The notes beneath the pieces were generated by a model. It searched no databases and was not told where the DNA came from. It saw nothing but the letters and a program-made list of their open reading frames with translations. The translations under genes were made by a program, and so were the position numbers. A stretch of DNA of 64,000 nt from Sporosarcina koreensis (GTDB lineage: Bacteria; Bacillota; Bacilli; Bacillales_A; Planococcaceae), in assembly GCF_000826145.2 (NCBI RefSeq), contig NZ_LN651337.1:561774-625773 (forward strand). Reading direction: 5' to 3'. Of this stretch, positions 52,671 through 61,094 are shown in pieces. Within the stretch, counting starts at the first letter, position 1. The number at the start of each line of letters is the position of its first letter.

Positions 52671-52685
52671 TGATAATCATTATCA
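52671..52685. promoter_or_regulatory. Fur box, divergent FNR/siderophore importer
   Basis: A perfect 7-1-7 Fur motif TGATAAT-C-ATTATCA lies in the 119-bp spacer between the reductase gene (minus) and the siderophore importer (plus). It extends toward the classical 19-bp box. Both units should be derepressed when iron is low. Confidence 0.92.
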
Positions 52686-52721
52686 ATGTTTTTGTGGATA
52701 TTCAGAATAGGAGTGTTCAAT

Positions 52722-53516
52722 ATGGTGAGGCTGGCAACTGAACAACTTCAGATCGCATACGGAGATCAGATCATCGTAGACAATATGACCGTCGGTATTC
52801 CTAACAATCAGGTCACCGCGATTATTGGTGCGAACGGCTGCGGCAAGTCCACTTTCCTGAAAGGGATGACCCGTCTGATTCCCCGGCATTCCGGAAAAGT
52901 GCTCCTCGATGGTGCTGATATTGCAGGAGAAAAGACGAAAGCCCTTGCCCGCAGGATGGCGATCCTGCCGCAGACGCAGGAAGCCGCAAGCGGCCTGACG
53001 GTCGGAGAACTCGTTTCCTACGGCCGCTTCCCCTACCAGTCAGGTCTCGGCCGTCTGACGAAAGCCGACTACGAGATGATCAACTGGGCGATGACCGTCA
53101 CCAACACGATCCAGTTCCGGGACCGTCAAGTGGACGCCCTGTCCGGCGGTCAGCGTCAGCGGGTCTGGATTGCGATGGCGCTCGCCCAGGAGACCGAGAT
53201 CATCTTCCTGGATGAACCGACGACCTACCTGGATATGGCCCATCAGCTCGAAGTGCTGGAACTGCTGGAGAACCTGAACGCCGAGCAGGGCCGCACCATC
53301 ATCATGGTGCTCCACGACTTGAACCAGGCGGCACGGTTCGCCGACTATCTGATCGCCATGAAAGATGGGAAAGTCGTAAAGGCGGGACCGGCGGCCGAGG
53401 TCATCGAACCGTCCGTCCTGCGCGAAGTTTTCAAAATCGATGCGGAGATCGGTGTGGACCCTAGGAGCGGTAAACCTATGTGCATCACCTATGATCTGCT
53501 AAAAGGAGAACGTTGA
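52722..53516 (+). CDS. Siderophore ABC transporter ATP-binding protein
   Basis: 264 residues; ATG 52722 follows AGGAG. FecE/FhuC-type ATPase: Walker A GANGCGKSTFLKG, signature LSGGQRQRVWIAMALAQ, Walker B IIFLDEPTTYLDMAHQLEVLELL, switch His in VLHDLNQAARF. The YLDMAHQ sequence is typical of iron-siderophore importers such as YusV. First gene of a four-gene operon, followed 1 bp later by the binding protein gene. Confidence 0.93.
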   Translation: MVRLATEQLQIAYGDQIIVDNMTVGIPNNQVTAIIGANGCGKSTFLKGMTRLIPRHSGKVLLDGADIAGEKTKALARRMAILPQTQEAASGLTVGELVSYGRFPYQSGLGRLTKADYEMINWAMTVTNTIQFRDRQVDALSGGQRQRVWIAMALAQETEIIFLDEPTTYLDMAHQLEVLELLENLNAEQGRTIIMVLHDLNQAARFADYLIAMKDGKVVKAGPAAEVIEPSVLREVFKIDAEIGVDPRSGKPMCITYDLLKGER

Positions 53517-53517
53517 C

Positions 53518-54450
53518 ATGAAGAAACTTACACTCGTATTCACCCTGCTGCTCGTGCTCGTCCTGGGCGCCTGTTCGTCAGGCAGCAATGACAGCAGCAA
53601 GAAGGAGAAAGAACCGGTTAAATCCGAGGAGAATAAGACCGGCACGATCACTTATGAATCCGAAAACGGACCTGTGGAAGTTCCGGCAGATCCGAAACGG
53701 GTCGTCGTCCTGTCCGGGTTCGCCGGTCACGTAATGGCGTTGGATGTGCCGATTGTCGGCGTTGACTCCTGGTCGAAAGACAATCCGCGTTTCCAGGACA
53801 CGCTGAAGGACGCTCAGGAAGTGACAGATGAGGATCTGGAGAAGATCCTCGAACTGGAACCCGACCTGATCATCGGATACTCCACGACGAATAATCTCGA
53901 TCGGCTGAAAGAAATCGCACCGACGGTCACTTACACGTATAACAAGCTCGACTACCTGGCACAGTTCGAAGAAATTGGCAAGCTGCTGAACCAGGAACAG
54001 GAAGCGAAAGACTGGGTCGCCGACTTCAAAGATCGCGCACACAAAGCCGGTGAAGAAGTCAAAGCGAAGATCGGCGAGGACAAGACCGTATCTGTCATCG
54101 AGAATTTCGAAAAGCAGCTGTATGTCTTCGGCGACAGCTGGGGCCGCGGAACGGAGATCCTCTATCAGGAGATGAAGCTGAAGATGCCTGAAAAGGTTAA
54201 AGCGGATACTGAGAAAGAAGGCTATTTCGATCTGTCGGCGGAAGTCCTGCCTGAATACATGGGCGACTACGTCATCCTCAGTAAGAACGGCGCCGCTGAT
54301 AATTCCTTCATGGAAACGGAGTCCTTCAAGAATACGGAAGCCGCCAAAAACGGGCACGTATTTGTAGCGAATGCAGATGAGTTCTACTTCAACGATCCGC
54401 TGTCGCTCGATTACCAGCTGGAATTCTTCAAAGAGAACTTCTTGAAATAA
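53518..54450 (+). CDS. Siderophore-binding lipoprotein
   Basis: 310 residues with lipoprotein signal (MKKLTLVFTLLLVLVLGACSSG) and a Lys/Glu/Ser linker. Class III (FhuD/FeuA-type) periplasmic-binding domain: NGPVEVPADPKRVVVLSGFAGHVMALDVPIVGVDSW, then EKILELEPDLIIGYS, KEIAPTVTYTY and the C-terminal lobe with GRGTEILYQEMKLK. It binds an iron-siderophore complex, probably hydroxamate or mixed type, though the ligand cannot be told from sequence alone. Translation is coupled to the ATPase gene. Confidence 0.93.
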   Translation: MKKLTLVFTLLLVLVLGACSSGSNDSSKKEKEPVKSEENKTGTITYESENGPVEVPADPKRVVVLSGFAGHVMALDVPIVGVDSWSKDNPRFQDTLKDAQEVTDEDLEKILELEPDLIIGYSTTNNLDRLKEIAPTVTYTYNKLDYLAQFEEIGKLLNQEQEAKDWVADFKDRAHKAGEEVKAKIGEDKTVSVIENFEKQLYVFGDSWGRGTEILYQEMKLKMPEKVKADTEKEGYFDLSAEVLPEYMGDYVILSKNGAADNSFMETESFKNTEAAKNGHVFVANADEFYFNDPLSLDYQLEFFKENFLK

Positions 54451-54520
54451 CCTGGTACAATGGGGATTCTTTCAACTTATGAAAGGATCCCCTTTCTGCT
54501 GATAGGAGTGTACATAGATC

Positions 54521-55516
54521 ATGAACAAAACCGCTTCATTTGGCGTGAAAATATTGTTGGCCGCAGCCGCTCTTGCCGCTGTCTTCTTCGGCGCTGTGAT
54601 GCTCGGTGCGGCACCTGTCTCGGTATCCGATCTGTTTGGGGCGGTCACCGGGGGCGCAACGAAAAACAACCTGCTGCTGCGGGAAATCAGGATTCCGCGC
54701 GAACTGGCCGCCCTTTTCGTCGGATCGGCCCTTGCAGTCTCCGGGGCAATCATGCAGGGAATGACCCGGAACCCGCTCGCGGATCCGGGGCTTCTCGGCC
54801 TCACGGCGGGCGCGAACGCGGCCCTGGCTGCCGCGTATGCCTTCTTCCCTTCCCTGTCGACGATCGGCATCATGGCTGCCTGTTTCATCGGCTCTGCCGG
54901 CGGAGCGGGAATCGTTTTCGGTATCGCCGCTGTGCAACGCGGCGGGTTTTCACCGTTCAGGCTTGTCCTGGCCGGCGCAGCGGTTTCCGCCTTCTTCCTT
55001 GCTGTCGGACAGGGGATCGGCATTTTCTTCCGTGTTGCCAAGGACATCTCCATGTATACCGCGGGTGGTGTCAACGGAACGACCTGGCACCAGCTGCAGC
55101 TGATCGTCCCGGTCATCGTGATCGGAATCCTCATCAGCCTGCTGCTGTCGAAACAGCTGACCCTCCTGAGCCTGAGCGAGGAAGTCGCAGTCGGCCTCGG
55201 CCAGCACACGCTGCGCATCAAAGTGCTGCTGTTCATCCTGCTGACGGTTCTGGCAGGAGCGGCGGTCGCACTTGTCGGAAACCTGGCGTTCGTCGGCCTG
55301 ATGATCCCCCATATCACACGGGCGGTCGTCGGCACGGATTACCGGTTCATCCTGCCGATGTCCGCACTGATCGGCGGTATGTTCATGGTGCTTGCGGACA
55401 CATTGGGGAGGACGCTGAACGCACCATATGAGATTTCGACCGCGGCACTAGTCTCCGTCATCGGTCTGCCGTTCTTCCTCATCATCGTGAAGAAAGGAGG
55501 CAGGGCCTTCTCATGA
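54521..55516 (+). CDS. FecCD-type siderophore permease, subunit 1
   Basis: A 331-residue permease with about ten helices: REIRIPRELAALFVGSALAVSGAIMQGMTRNPLADPGLLGLTAGANAALA (family motif with P-R and NPLADP-LG), GGVNGTTWHQ, LLSLSEEVAVGLGQ and GNLAFVGLMIPHITRAVVGTDYRFILPMSALIGG (coupling region). It pairs with the following permease as a heterodimer. A 70-bp spacer after the binding-protein gene lacks a clear terminator. GATAGGAGTG lies upstream of the ATG. A long shadow frame in this gene is not real. Confidence 0.95.
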   Translation: MNKTASFGVKILLAAAALAAVFFGAVMLGAAPVSVSDLFGAVTGGATKNNLLLREIRIPRELAALFVGSALAVSGAIMQGMTRNPLADPGLLGLTAGANAALAAAYAFFPSLSTIGIMAACFIGSAGGAGIVFGIAAVQRGGFSPFRLVLAGAAVSAFFLAVGQGIGIFFRVAKDISMYTAGGVNGTTWHQLQLIVPVIVIGILISLLLSKQLTLLSLSEEVAVGLGQHTLRIKVLLFILLTVLAGAAVALVGNLAFVGLMIPHITRAVVGTDYRFILPMSALIGGMFMVLADTLGRTLNAPYEISTAALVSVIGLPFFLIIVKKGGRAFS

Positions 55517-56520
55517 TATCTGCACAGCTGAAACGGCGGCAGCGCATCTACCTGACACTGTTCCTCATTCTGACTGCAGCGACCGCTGCCGCCGCTATGA
55601 CCATCGGACCCGCTTCCATCGAGCCCGGGCGCATCCTGCCTGCCCTGTTCGGTGACGGGACATTCAAAGAGGACTTTGTCCTGTTCTCCATCCGTCTGCC
55701 CCGGGTTTTCATCACGTTCCTCGCCGGGGCGGCGCTGGCCCTTTCCGGCTCCCTCCTGCAGGGCATCACCCGGAATGATCTTGCGGATCCCGGTATCATC
55801 GGCATCAATTCCGGTGCCGGCTTGGCAATTGCCGTGCTATTCCTGTTCATCCCTGTTGAAGCCGGGAAATTCGTCTATCTGTTGCCGGTCGTCGGGTTCG
55901 CCGGCGCACTTCTGACAGCGGTGCTCATCTATCTGTTCGCCTGGGACCGGAAGACCGGTCTGCAGCCGGTCCGTCTCGTGCTGATCGGCGTCGGCTTCTC
56001 ATTGGCGCTGTCTGGTGCGATGATCGTTCTAATGTCGTCCGCTGAACAGCAGAAGGTGGATTTCATAGCGAAGTGGATCGCCGGCAATGTATGGGGGTCC
56101 GACTGGACGTTCGTCCTGGCGCTTGCTCCATGGCTGATCATACTCGTACCATTTGCGTTTTATAAAGCGAGCCGGCTAAACCTGCTGTCCCTCAGCGAGC
56201 CGGTGGCTATCGGGATCGGCGTCTCCGTTCAAAAGGAACGCACCATCCTACTGCTGACGGCTGTCGCGCTCGCCGCTTCCGCAGTATCTGTCACAGGAGG
56301 AATTGCGTTCATCGGACTGATGGCGCCCCATATCGCCAAGGCGCTCGTCGGTCCGCGCAGCCAGCTGCATCTGCCGCTCTCCATCGTCCTCGGCGGATGG
56401 CTGCTGCTGTTCGCCGACACGCTCGGCCGCAACATCACGGATGCCGGCACGATCCCTGCAGGTTTGGCAGTGGCTCTCATTGGCGCTCCGTATTTCCTAT
56501 ATCTGCTCATGAAAAAATGA
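55513..56520 (+). CDS. FecCD-type siderophore permease, subunit 2
   Basis: A 335-residue permease: SIRLPRVFITFLAGAALALSGSLLQGITRNDLADPGIIGINSGAGLAIA, KWIAGNVWGSDW, LLSLSEPVAIGIGVSVQ, GGIAFIGLMAPHIAKALVGPRSQLHLPLSIVLGG. It starts 4 bp before the end of the preceding gene (ATGA overlap) with GGAGG upstream, so both subunits are made together. Last gene of the Fur-controlled operon, with a terminator at its stop. Confidence 0.95.
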   Translation: MISAQLKRRQRIYLTLFLILTAATAAAAMTIGPASIEPGRILPALFGDGTFKEDFVLFSIRLPRVFITFLAGAALALSGSLLQGITRNDLADPGIIGINSGAGLAIAVLFLFIPVEAGKFVYLLPVVGFAGALLTAVLIYLFAWDRKTGLQPVRLVLIGVGFSLALSGAMIVLMSSAEQQKVDFIAKWIAGNVWGSDWTFVLALAPWLIILVPFAFYKASRLNLLSLSEPVAIGIGVSVQKERTILLLTAVALAASAVSVTGGIAFIGLMAPHIAKALVGPRSQLHLPLSIVLGGWLLLFADTLGRNITDAGTIPAGLAVALIGAPYFLYLLMKK

Positions 56521-56551
56521 AACGGCCCCTCAGCTGAGGGACCGTTTTTTC
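56520..56551. terminator. Bidirectional terminator between siderophore operon and SDR gene
   Basis: The stem AAACGGCCCCTCAG pairs with CTGAGGGACCGTTT (one mismatch) and is followed by TTTTTT on the plus strand. Confidence 0.9.
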
Positions 56552-56552
56552 A

Positions 56553-57308
56553 TTACCGTAATTTTGTTGCTCCGCCGTCGACCATGATTGTCTGACCGGT
56601 GATGTAGGAAGCATCTTCACTGCCGAGGAATACCGCCACACGGCCGATGTCTCCTTCCAATTCGCCAAGACGGCGCATTGGAATGTTATTGATCATCTTA
56701 TCATATGCGTCTGGCTGATCTTTTTTCCACTGCTGGATACCTGGCGAATTTGCAATCGGCGAGATGAGGTTGACGTTGATACCGTATTGGCCCCACTCGT
56801 TAGCTGCAACCCGTGTAATCGCGCGGATTGCTTCTTTCGCTGCCGCGTACGTGGACTGCATGACATCTCCGTTGATGCCTGCGCCAGATGAGAAGTTGAT
56901 GATCGTTCCTTTTGATTTTTTCAAGAATGGCAGCGCTGCCTGCATCAGGTAGAATGTCGGATAGAATCCTGTATTGAACGAGAAGTCCAGGTCTTCCTGT
57001 TTCACATCCTCGATCAGAGCCTGACGGGATGCGTGCGCGTTGTTGATGAGGATATCGAGACGGCCATACCGGTCAGTCACTTCCTTGATGATGTCCTTCA
57101 ATTTTGCACGGTCTGTCAGATCCGCCTGGATGAACATGCTGTCCGGCTGAACCGCCTGCAGCTCCTTCTCCATCGCTTTCCCGGTTTCAGGATTCAGGTC
57201 CACAATCGCTACGACTGCACCCTCTTTTACATAAGCTTTCGCCATACCGCTGCCGATGCCGCCGGCACCGCCTGTGATGATCGCTACTTTACCCTCTAAT
57301 CTTCCCAT
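56553..57308 (-). CDS. Short-chain dehydrogenase/reductase
   Basis: 251 residues; ATG 57308 follows AAAAGGAG. Classical SDR: nucleotide motif TGGAGGIGSGMA (TGxxxGxG), acidic residue after strand 2 (VAIVDLNPE) suggesting NAD(H) preference, LDILINNAHAS, catalytic Ser in IINFSSGAG and Y-x-x-x-K in STYAAAKEAI, C-terminal ASYITGQTIMVDGGATKLR. The substrate is unknown; similar enzymes act on 3-oxoacyl, sugar or polyol substrates. Monocistronic. Confidence 0.93.
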   Translation of the reverse strand: MGRLEGKVAIITGGAGGIGSGMAKAYVKEGAVVAIVDLNPETGKAMEKELQAVQPDSMFIQADLTDRAKLKDIIKEVTDRYGRLDILINNAHASRQALIEDVKQEDLDFSFNTGFYPTFYLMQAALPFLKKSKGTIINFSSGAGINGDVMQSTYAAAKEAIRAITRVAANEWGQYGINVNLISPIANSPGIQQWKKDQPDAYDKMINNIPMRRLGELEGDIGRVAVFLGSEDASYITGQTIMVDGGATKLR

Positions 57309-57413
57309 TGTGATCACTCCTTTTCTACAAGACAAGTTTAACACCTAACTATTGGTCTTCAAATTAATCTGCCTGTCCAGCCGTTAACGAAAGTACGTAT
57401 ACAGATCACTTTC

Positions 57414-57443
57414 TTGATAAAAAGGCAACTTTTTTGGTATGCT
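57414..57443 (+). promoter_or_regulatory. Likely sigma-A promoter of the NCS1 gene
   Basis: TTGATA and TATGCT are 18 bp apart, with about 80 bp between the -10 box and the start codon. No riboswitch was recognised in this leader. Confidence 0.5.
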
Positions 57444-57521
57444 ATTGAAGAAAATGCTTTGCGTACGAGTACCTGACTCAGCAGGAAGGAGATGCATGTA
57501 CCTACATAGAGGAGGAATTGA

Positions 57522-58931
57522 ATGAAGACAATCGACGAAACGACAAACGATTACAACGAAGAAATGGAAGAACTTGAAAGTGATTATTCCCTTGACCGTG
57601 TGCCGCGGAGCGAGCGGAACAAGAGCTGGCTGAGCATCACGAACATCACATTCGGAATTGCAACCGCCATTTTCTATTTCCAGATGGGCAGTGTCATGGC
57701 CTTATCCTACGGGGCAGTCAATGCAATGATCTCTTCCGCGTATGCCATCGTCGTGGCAGGGATTCTCGGAACAGTGATCGCTTTCCTGTCCGCCAAATCA
57801 GGCATGAACGTCAATCTGCTGTCGCGCGGCGGCGGTTTTGGATATATAGGATCTTCCCTGACATCATTGATCTACGCATCCAATTTTATTATGTACTGCG
57901 CATTCGAAGGACTGATTTTGGTTTCTGCAGTCCACCACTTTTTTCCATCCCTCCCAAAGTGGATTTTCATCATCATTTTCGGATCAATCGTCATCCCCTT
58001 GAATTGGTTCGGAATCGAGCAGCTCGATAAGCTGCAAAAATGGTCCATGCCATTATTCGTCGTGTTCCTGCTGGCGGCTATCGTCATTTCGTTCATGAAG
58101 GAGCCGGCGTATGCAGGGTCTGTATTCTCTTATATGCCTGAAGGCGTGACAATCGGCGGAACAGCTCTGTTGATGTGTATCGGGATGCACAACGGCATCA
58201 TGGGGCTGACTGCGCTGCTGGCATCGGACTATGCCCGGTTCCTGAAGCCGAAAGATATCAAACTCGGCTCGTTCATGATCGGTTTCATCCCCCAGATTTT
58301 CTGTTTCGGCATGATGGGCGGGCTCGGCATCTGGTTCGGGGTCCGTTTCATGGAACCGGACCCAGGTGTCTATATCGTCCTGCTGCTCGGTATTTTCGGA
58401 GCGCTCTTCACCATGCTGACGCAGCTGCGCATCAATGTCACGAACATTTACAGCAGTTCGCTGTCGCTGTCGAATTTCTTTGAGAACGTGATCCGCTTCA
58501 CGCCGGGACGCCGTTTTTGGGTTGTCGTATCAGGAGTTGCGGCTATTTTACTCATGCTCGCCGACATCGTCGATCATCTGGATACGATGATGACCTTCCA
58601 GGGTGTGTTCCTGCTTTCCTGGGCGGCGATCCTCGTGACGGATGCACTCGTCGTCAAGAAGCTTCTGAAGATCGGTCCGGACTACTATGTCGCCCGTCAG
58701 GAATACCTGTATAAATGGAACCCTGTCGGTGTCGCGTCCCTGCTGATCGCGAGTCTTCTCGGTACACTGGCCGCACTTGGCTATATGGGCGTGTTCCTCG
58801 AGTCGACGGCCGCTTTCTTCGCAGCATTGCTTGCGGCTGTTCTGACAATCGTGATCGCCGTGATGACGAAAGGAAAGTATTATCTCATCCGGGAACCGGA
58901 ACATATCCACCAGGATGACCGGCTCTCGTAA
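57522..58931 (+). CDS. NCS1 family (cytosine/purine-type) permease
   Basis: A 469-residue membrane protein with about 12 helices and AGAGGAGG upstream of ATG. The N-terminal acidic stretch precedes DRVPRSERNKSWLSITNITFGIATAIFYFQMGS, typical of NCS1 (R-P....R....W). Then AKSGMNVNLLSRGGGFGYIGSSLTSLIYASNFIMYCAFEG and MTQLRINVTNIYSSSLSLSNFFENV. It imports a nucleobase or related compound with Na+ or H+; the exact substrate is not visible. No catabolic gene is linked. Monocistronic. Confidence 0.88.
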   Translation: MKTIDETTNDYNEEMEELESDYSLDRVPRSERNKSWLSITNITFGIATAIFYFQMGSVMALSYGAVNAMISSAYAIVVAGILGTVIAFLSAKSGMNVNLLSRGGGFGYIGSSLTSLIYASNFIMYCAFEGLILVSAVHHFFPSLPKWIFIIIFGSIVIPLNWFGIEQLDKLQKWSMPLFVVFLLAAIVISFMKEPAYAGSVFSYMPEGVTIGGTALLMCIGMHNGIMGLTALLASDYARFLKPKDIKLGSFMIGFIPQIFCFGMMGGLGIWFGVRFMEPDPGVYIVLLLGIFGALFTMLTQLRINVTNIYSSSLSLSNFFENVIRFTPGRRFWVVVSGVAAILLMLADIVDHLDTMMTFQGVFLLSWAAILVTDALVVKKLLKIGPDYYVARQEYLYKWNPVGVASLLIASLLGTLAALGYMGVFLESTAAFFAALLAAVLTIVIAVMTKGKYYLIREPEHIHQDDRLS

Positions 58932-58980
58932 CTCCCCCGCTGCCTCAAGCAGGCAGGTACGTACCGCTTCGCATAATCCG

Positions 58981-59010
58981 GAAGAAGGGCCATGCCCTTC
59001 TTCTTTTTAT
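58981..59010 (+). terminator. Terminator after the NCS1 gene
   Basis: The stem GAAGAAGGGC/GCCCTTCTTC is followed by TTTTTAT about 50 bp after the stop. Confidence 0.85.
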
Positions 59011-59079
59011 TTTGCAATTTTTAAAAAGGATTGTTATAGTATATAACCGTTGTATACTACGAAGATCTTAGGGGGAATC

Positions 59080-60576
59080 ATGAGAAAAATTTCAAACGTG
59101 TTTTACATTACGATCGGACTGATCGTCTTGGCAGTAGGCTATGGTGTTCTCGCGCCGAAAAGCTTTGCTGAACAAACTGGTATGATCAAAAACTTTGTCG
59201 CTTCTGGATTTGGCTGGTATTACCTCATGCTTTTATCTGTACTTGTTCTGATTTGTGTTTTCCTGGTCTTCAGCCCATACGGCAAGATCCGTCTTGGGAA
59301 AGACACCGATAAACCGGAATTCTCCACGGTCTCCTGGATTGCCATGCTGTTCTCCGCCGGAATGGGCATCGGACTCGTCTTCTATGGTGCTGCTGAACCG
59401 ATTTCCCACTATGCGGTCTACTCTGCAACCGGGGAGATCAACACACCGGCTGCCTTCAAAGACGCATTGAGAGAGTCGTTCTTCCACTGGGGCATCCATG
59501 TCTGGGCAATGTACGGTTTCGTTGCACTCGCACTCGCATTCTTCCAATTTCGCAAAGGGGAGCCTGGGTTAATTTCTTCAACATTGAAGCCGATCTTCGG
59601 CGACAAGATGAACGGCCCCTGGGGGGTTCTTGTCGATGTCCTTGCTGTCTTTGCAACCGCTTTCGGCGTTGCGACGACTCTCGGCTTTGGTGCTGTACAA
59701 ATTAATGCAGGGCTGAACTACCTCTTCGGAGTCTCCATCAGCACACAGTCCCAGTTCTACATCGTGCTGGTCGTCACTGTACTATTCATCGCTTCTGCCT
59801 GGAGCGGACTGAGCAAAGGGATCCAGTATCTGTCCAACCTGAATCTGGTGCTGGCAGTGTTGCTCCTCGTGCTCGTCGTCATTCTCGGACCGACTTTGCT
59901 CATCTTCAACATGTACTCCGATTCGCTGGGCGGATATTTGACGAACTTCATCAAAATGAGTTTCGGCACATCCCCGCTCAATACAGAGAACCGTCAGTGG
60001 CTCGATGACTGGACGATCTTCTACTGGGCCTGGTGGATCTCCTGGGCGCCGTTCGTTAGCATGTTCATCGCCCGTGTGTCGAAAGGCCGCACGATCCGTG
60101 AGTTCATCGTCGGTGTGATGATCGCTCCGACCATCCTCTGTACGTTCTGGTTCACGACATTCGGCACGACAGCGATCGAAGCACAGAAGGCCGGAGTTGC
60201 AAACTTGGCTGATCAGGCGACGGAGCTCGTCATCTTCGAACTGTTCAACACGATGCCTTGGGGTGTGTTCATCTCCATCGTAGCAATCGTTCTGATCGGT
60301 TCGTTCTTCATCACATCTGCGGACTCGGCGACGTTCGTCCTCGGCATGCAGAGTTCGTACGGGTCCCTGACCCCGCCGAACAGCATTAAGATGATCTGGG
60401 GTGTCCTCCAGTCGGCGATCGCCCTCATCCTGCTGTCGGTCAACGGTCTGACCGCTCTGCAGAACACGATCATCATCGCCGCCCTGCCCTTCTCGTTCGT
60501 CATACTGCTCATGGTCTTTTCATTGATGAAAGGCCTGAGCGCCGAACTGGATCTCATGCGGGCAAAACGGAAATAA
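59080..60576 (+). CDS. BCCT family glycine betaine transporter, OpuD-like
   Basis: 498 residues; ATG 59080 follows TTAGGGGG. Twelve helices with canonical Na+-coupled motifs: FSAGMGIGLVFYGAAEPISHY, FFHWGIHVWAMYGFVALALAFFQFRKGEPGLISSTL, DWTIFYWAWWISWAPFVSMFIARVSKGRTIREF and SADSATFVLGMQSSYG. The sequence corresponds to betaine uptake systems (OpuD/BetP group) used for osmoprotection. It is unlike the BCCT at 45563-47077 in the GMG motif. Monocistronic. Confidence 0.94.
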   Translation: MRKISNVFYITIGLIVLAVGYGVLAPKSFAEQTGMIKNFVASGFGWYYLMLLSVLVLICVFLVFSPYGKIRLGKDTDKPEFSTVSWIAMLFSAGMGIGLVFYGAAEPISHYAVYSATGEINTPAAFKDALRESFFHWGIHVWAMYGFVALALAFFQFRKGEPGLISSTLKPIFGDKMNGPWGVLVDVLAVFATAFGVATTLGFGAVQINAGLNYLFGVSISTQSQFYIVLVVTVLFIASAWSGLSKGIQYLSNLNLVLAVLLLVLVVILGPTLLIFNMYSDSLGGYLTNFIKMSFGTSPLNTENRQWLDDWTIFYWAWWISWAPFVSMFIARVSKGRTIREFIVGVMIAPTILCTFWFTTFGTTAIEAQKAGVANLADQATELVIFELFNTMPWGVFISIVAIVLIGSFFITSADSATFVLGMQSSYGSLTPPNSIKMIWGVLQSAIALILLSVNGLTALQNTIIIAALPFSFVILLMVFSLMKGLSAELDLMRAKRK

Positions 60577-60592
60577 TCTAAACAAGCCCTTT

Positions 60593-60619
60593 CTCCGTCA
60601 TAGGAGAAGGGGCTTTTTG
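60593..60619. terminator. Terminator after the OpuD-like gene
   Basis: The stem AAGCCCTTTCTCC pairs with GGAGAAGGGGCTT (near perfect) and is followed by TTTTT. The convergent small gene ends next to it. Confidence 0.88.
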
Positions 60620-60859
60620 TCAGTAGAAGATGCCAATGACGACAAGAGCGGCAACGATCCAGAATCCGCTGATGGCGAGTGCGTCGGTTGAAATGACAGG
60701 TTTCTTCTGGAACAGGTCGATCGCATGCAGGTCTTTTTTCAGCTCCCTCACTTCGTCCTCCAGCTCTTTCACCTGCTCTGTCAGCAGGCGGACATCCCGC
60801 TCCGTGCGTGCTGGCAGATGCTCCTTGGTGACGTCCGGCAAGTTGGTCTCTTCCATCAT
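60620..60859 (-). CDS. Small coiled-coil membrane protein
   Basis: A 79-residue protein; AAAGGGG precedes two ATG codons (60859, 60856). A charged helix with heptad pattern (TERDVRLLTEQVKELEDEVRELKKDLHAI) is followed by one C-terminal helix (ALAISGFWIVAALVVIGIFY), so it is tail-anchored with the coiled coil in the cytoplasm. No family recognised. Confidence 0.75.
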   Translation of the reverse strand: MMEETNLPDVTKEHLPARTERDVRLLTEQVKELEDEVRELKKDLHAIDLFQKKPVISTDALAISGFWIVAALVVIGIFY

Positions 60860-60992
60860 GAATGATCCCCTTTTGAATTTTCCATAGTATCACTTCCATT
60901 ATACCAATTATTCTGACTCCGAGAAAGCTATAGTTCAGCTATGCGGCTAAACTTTCCAGGACGGTTTGTGATACACTTTGCTTGGAGAGAGC

Positions 60993-61094
60993 ATGTATGC
61001 AAAAATCTGCGTGTCCTGTATTCCAGCCTGCTTGAGGATGCTGCTGTCGTATGACCGTCCATATAAAAGTTCAGCCAGCAAGGAGAGTGTATGA
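60993..61094 (+). CDS. Possible 33-aa leader peptide before the serine protease
   Basis: GGAG lies five bases before an ATG that opens a 33-codon frame (MYAKICVSCIPACLRMLLSY at its start) ending in TGA that overlaps the protease start as ATGA. The three Cys and the coupling overlap hint at a regulatory leader. The short length makes chance quite possible. Confidence 0.3.
   Translation: MYAKICVSCIPACLRMLLSYDRPYKSSASKESV

Noticed and set aside
54460..55431. 323-aa ORF over the siderophore permease
   Set aside because: An Arg/Gly-rich translation typical of a shadow frame in G+C-rich coding DNA; the other frame encodes a clear FecCD permease.
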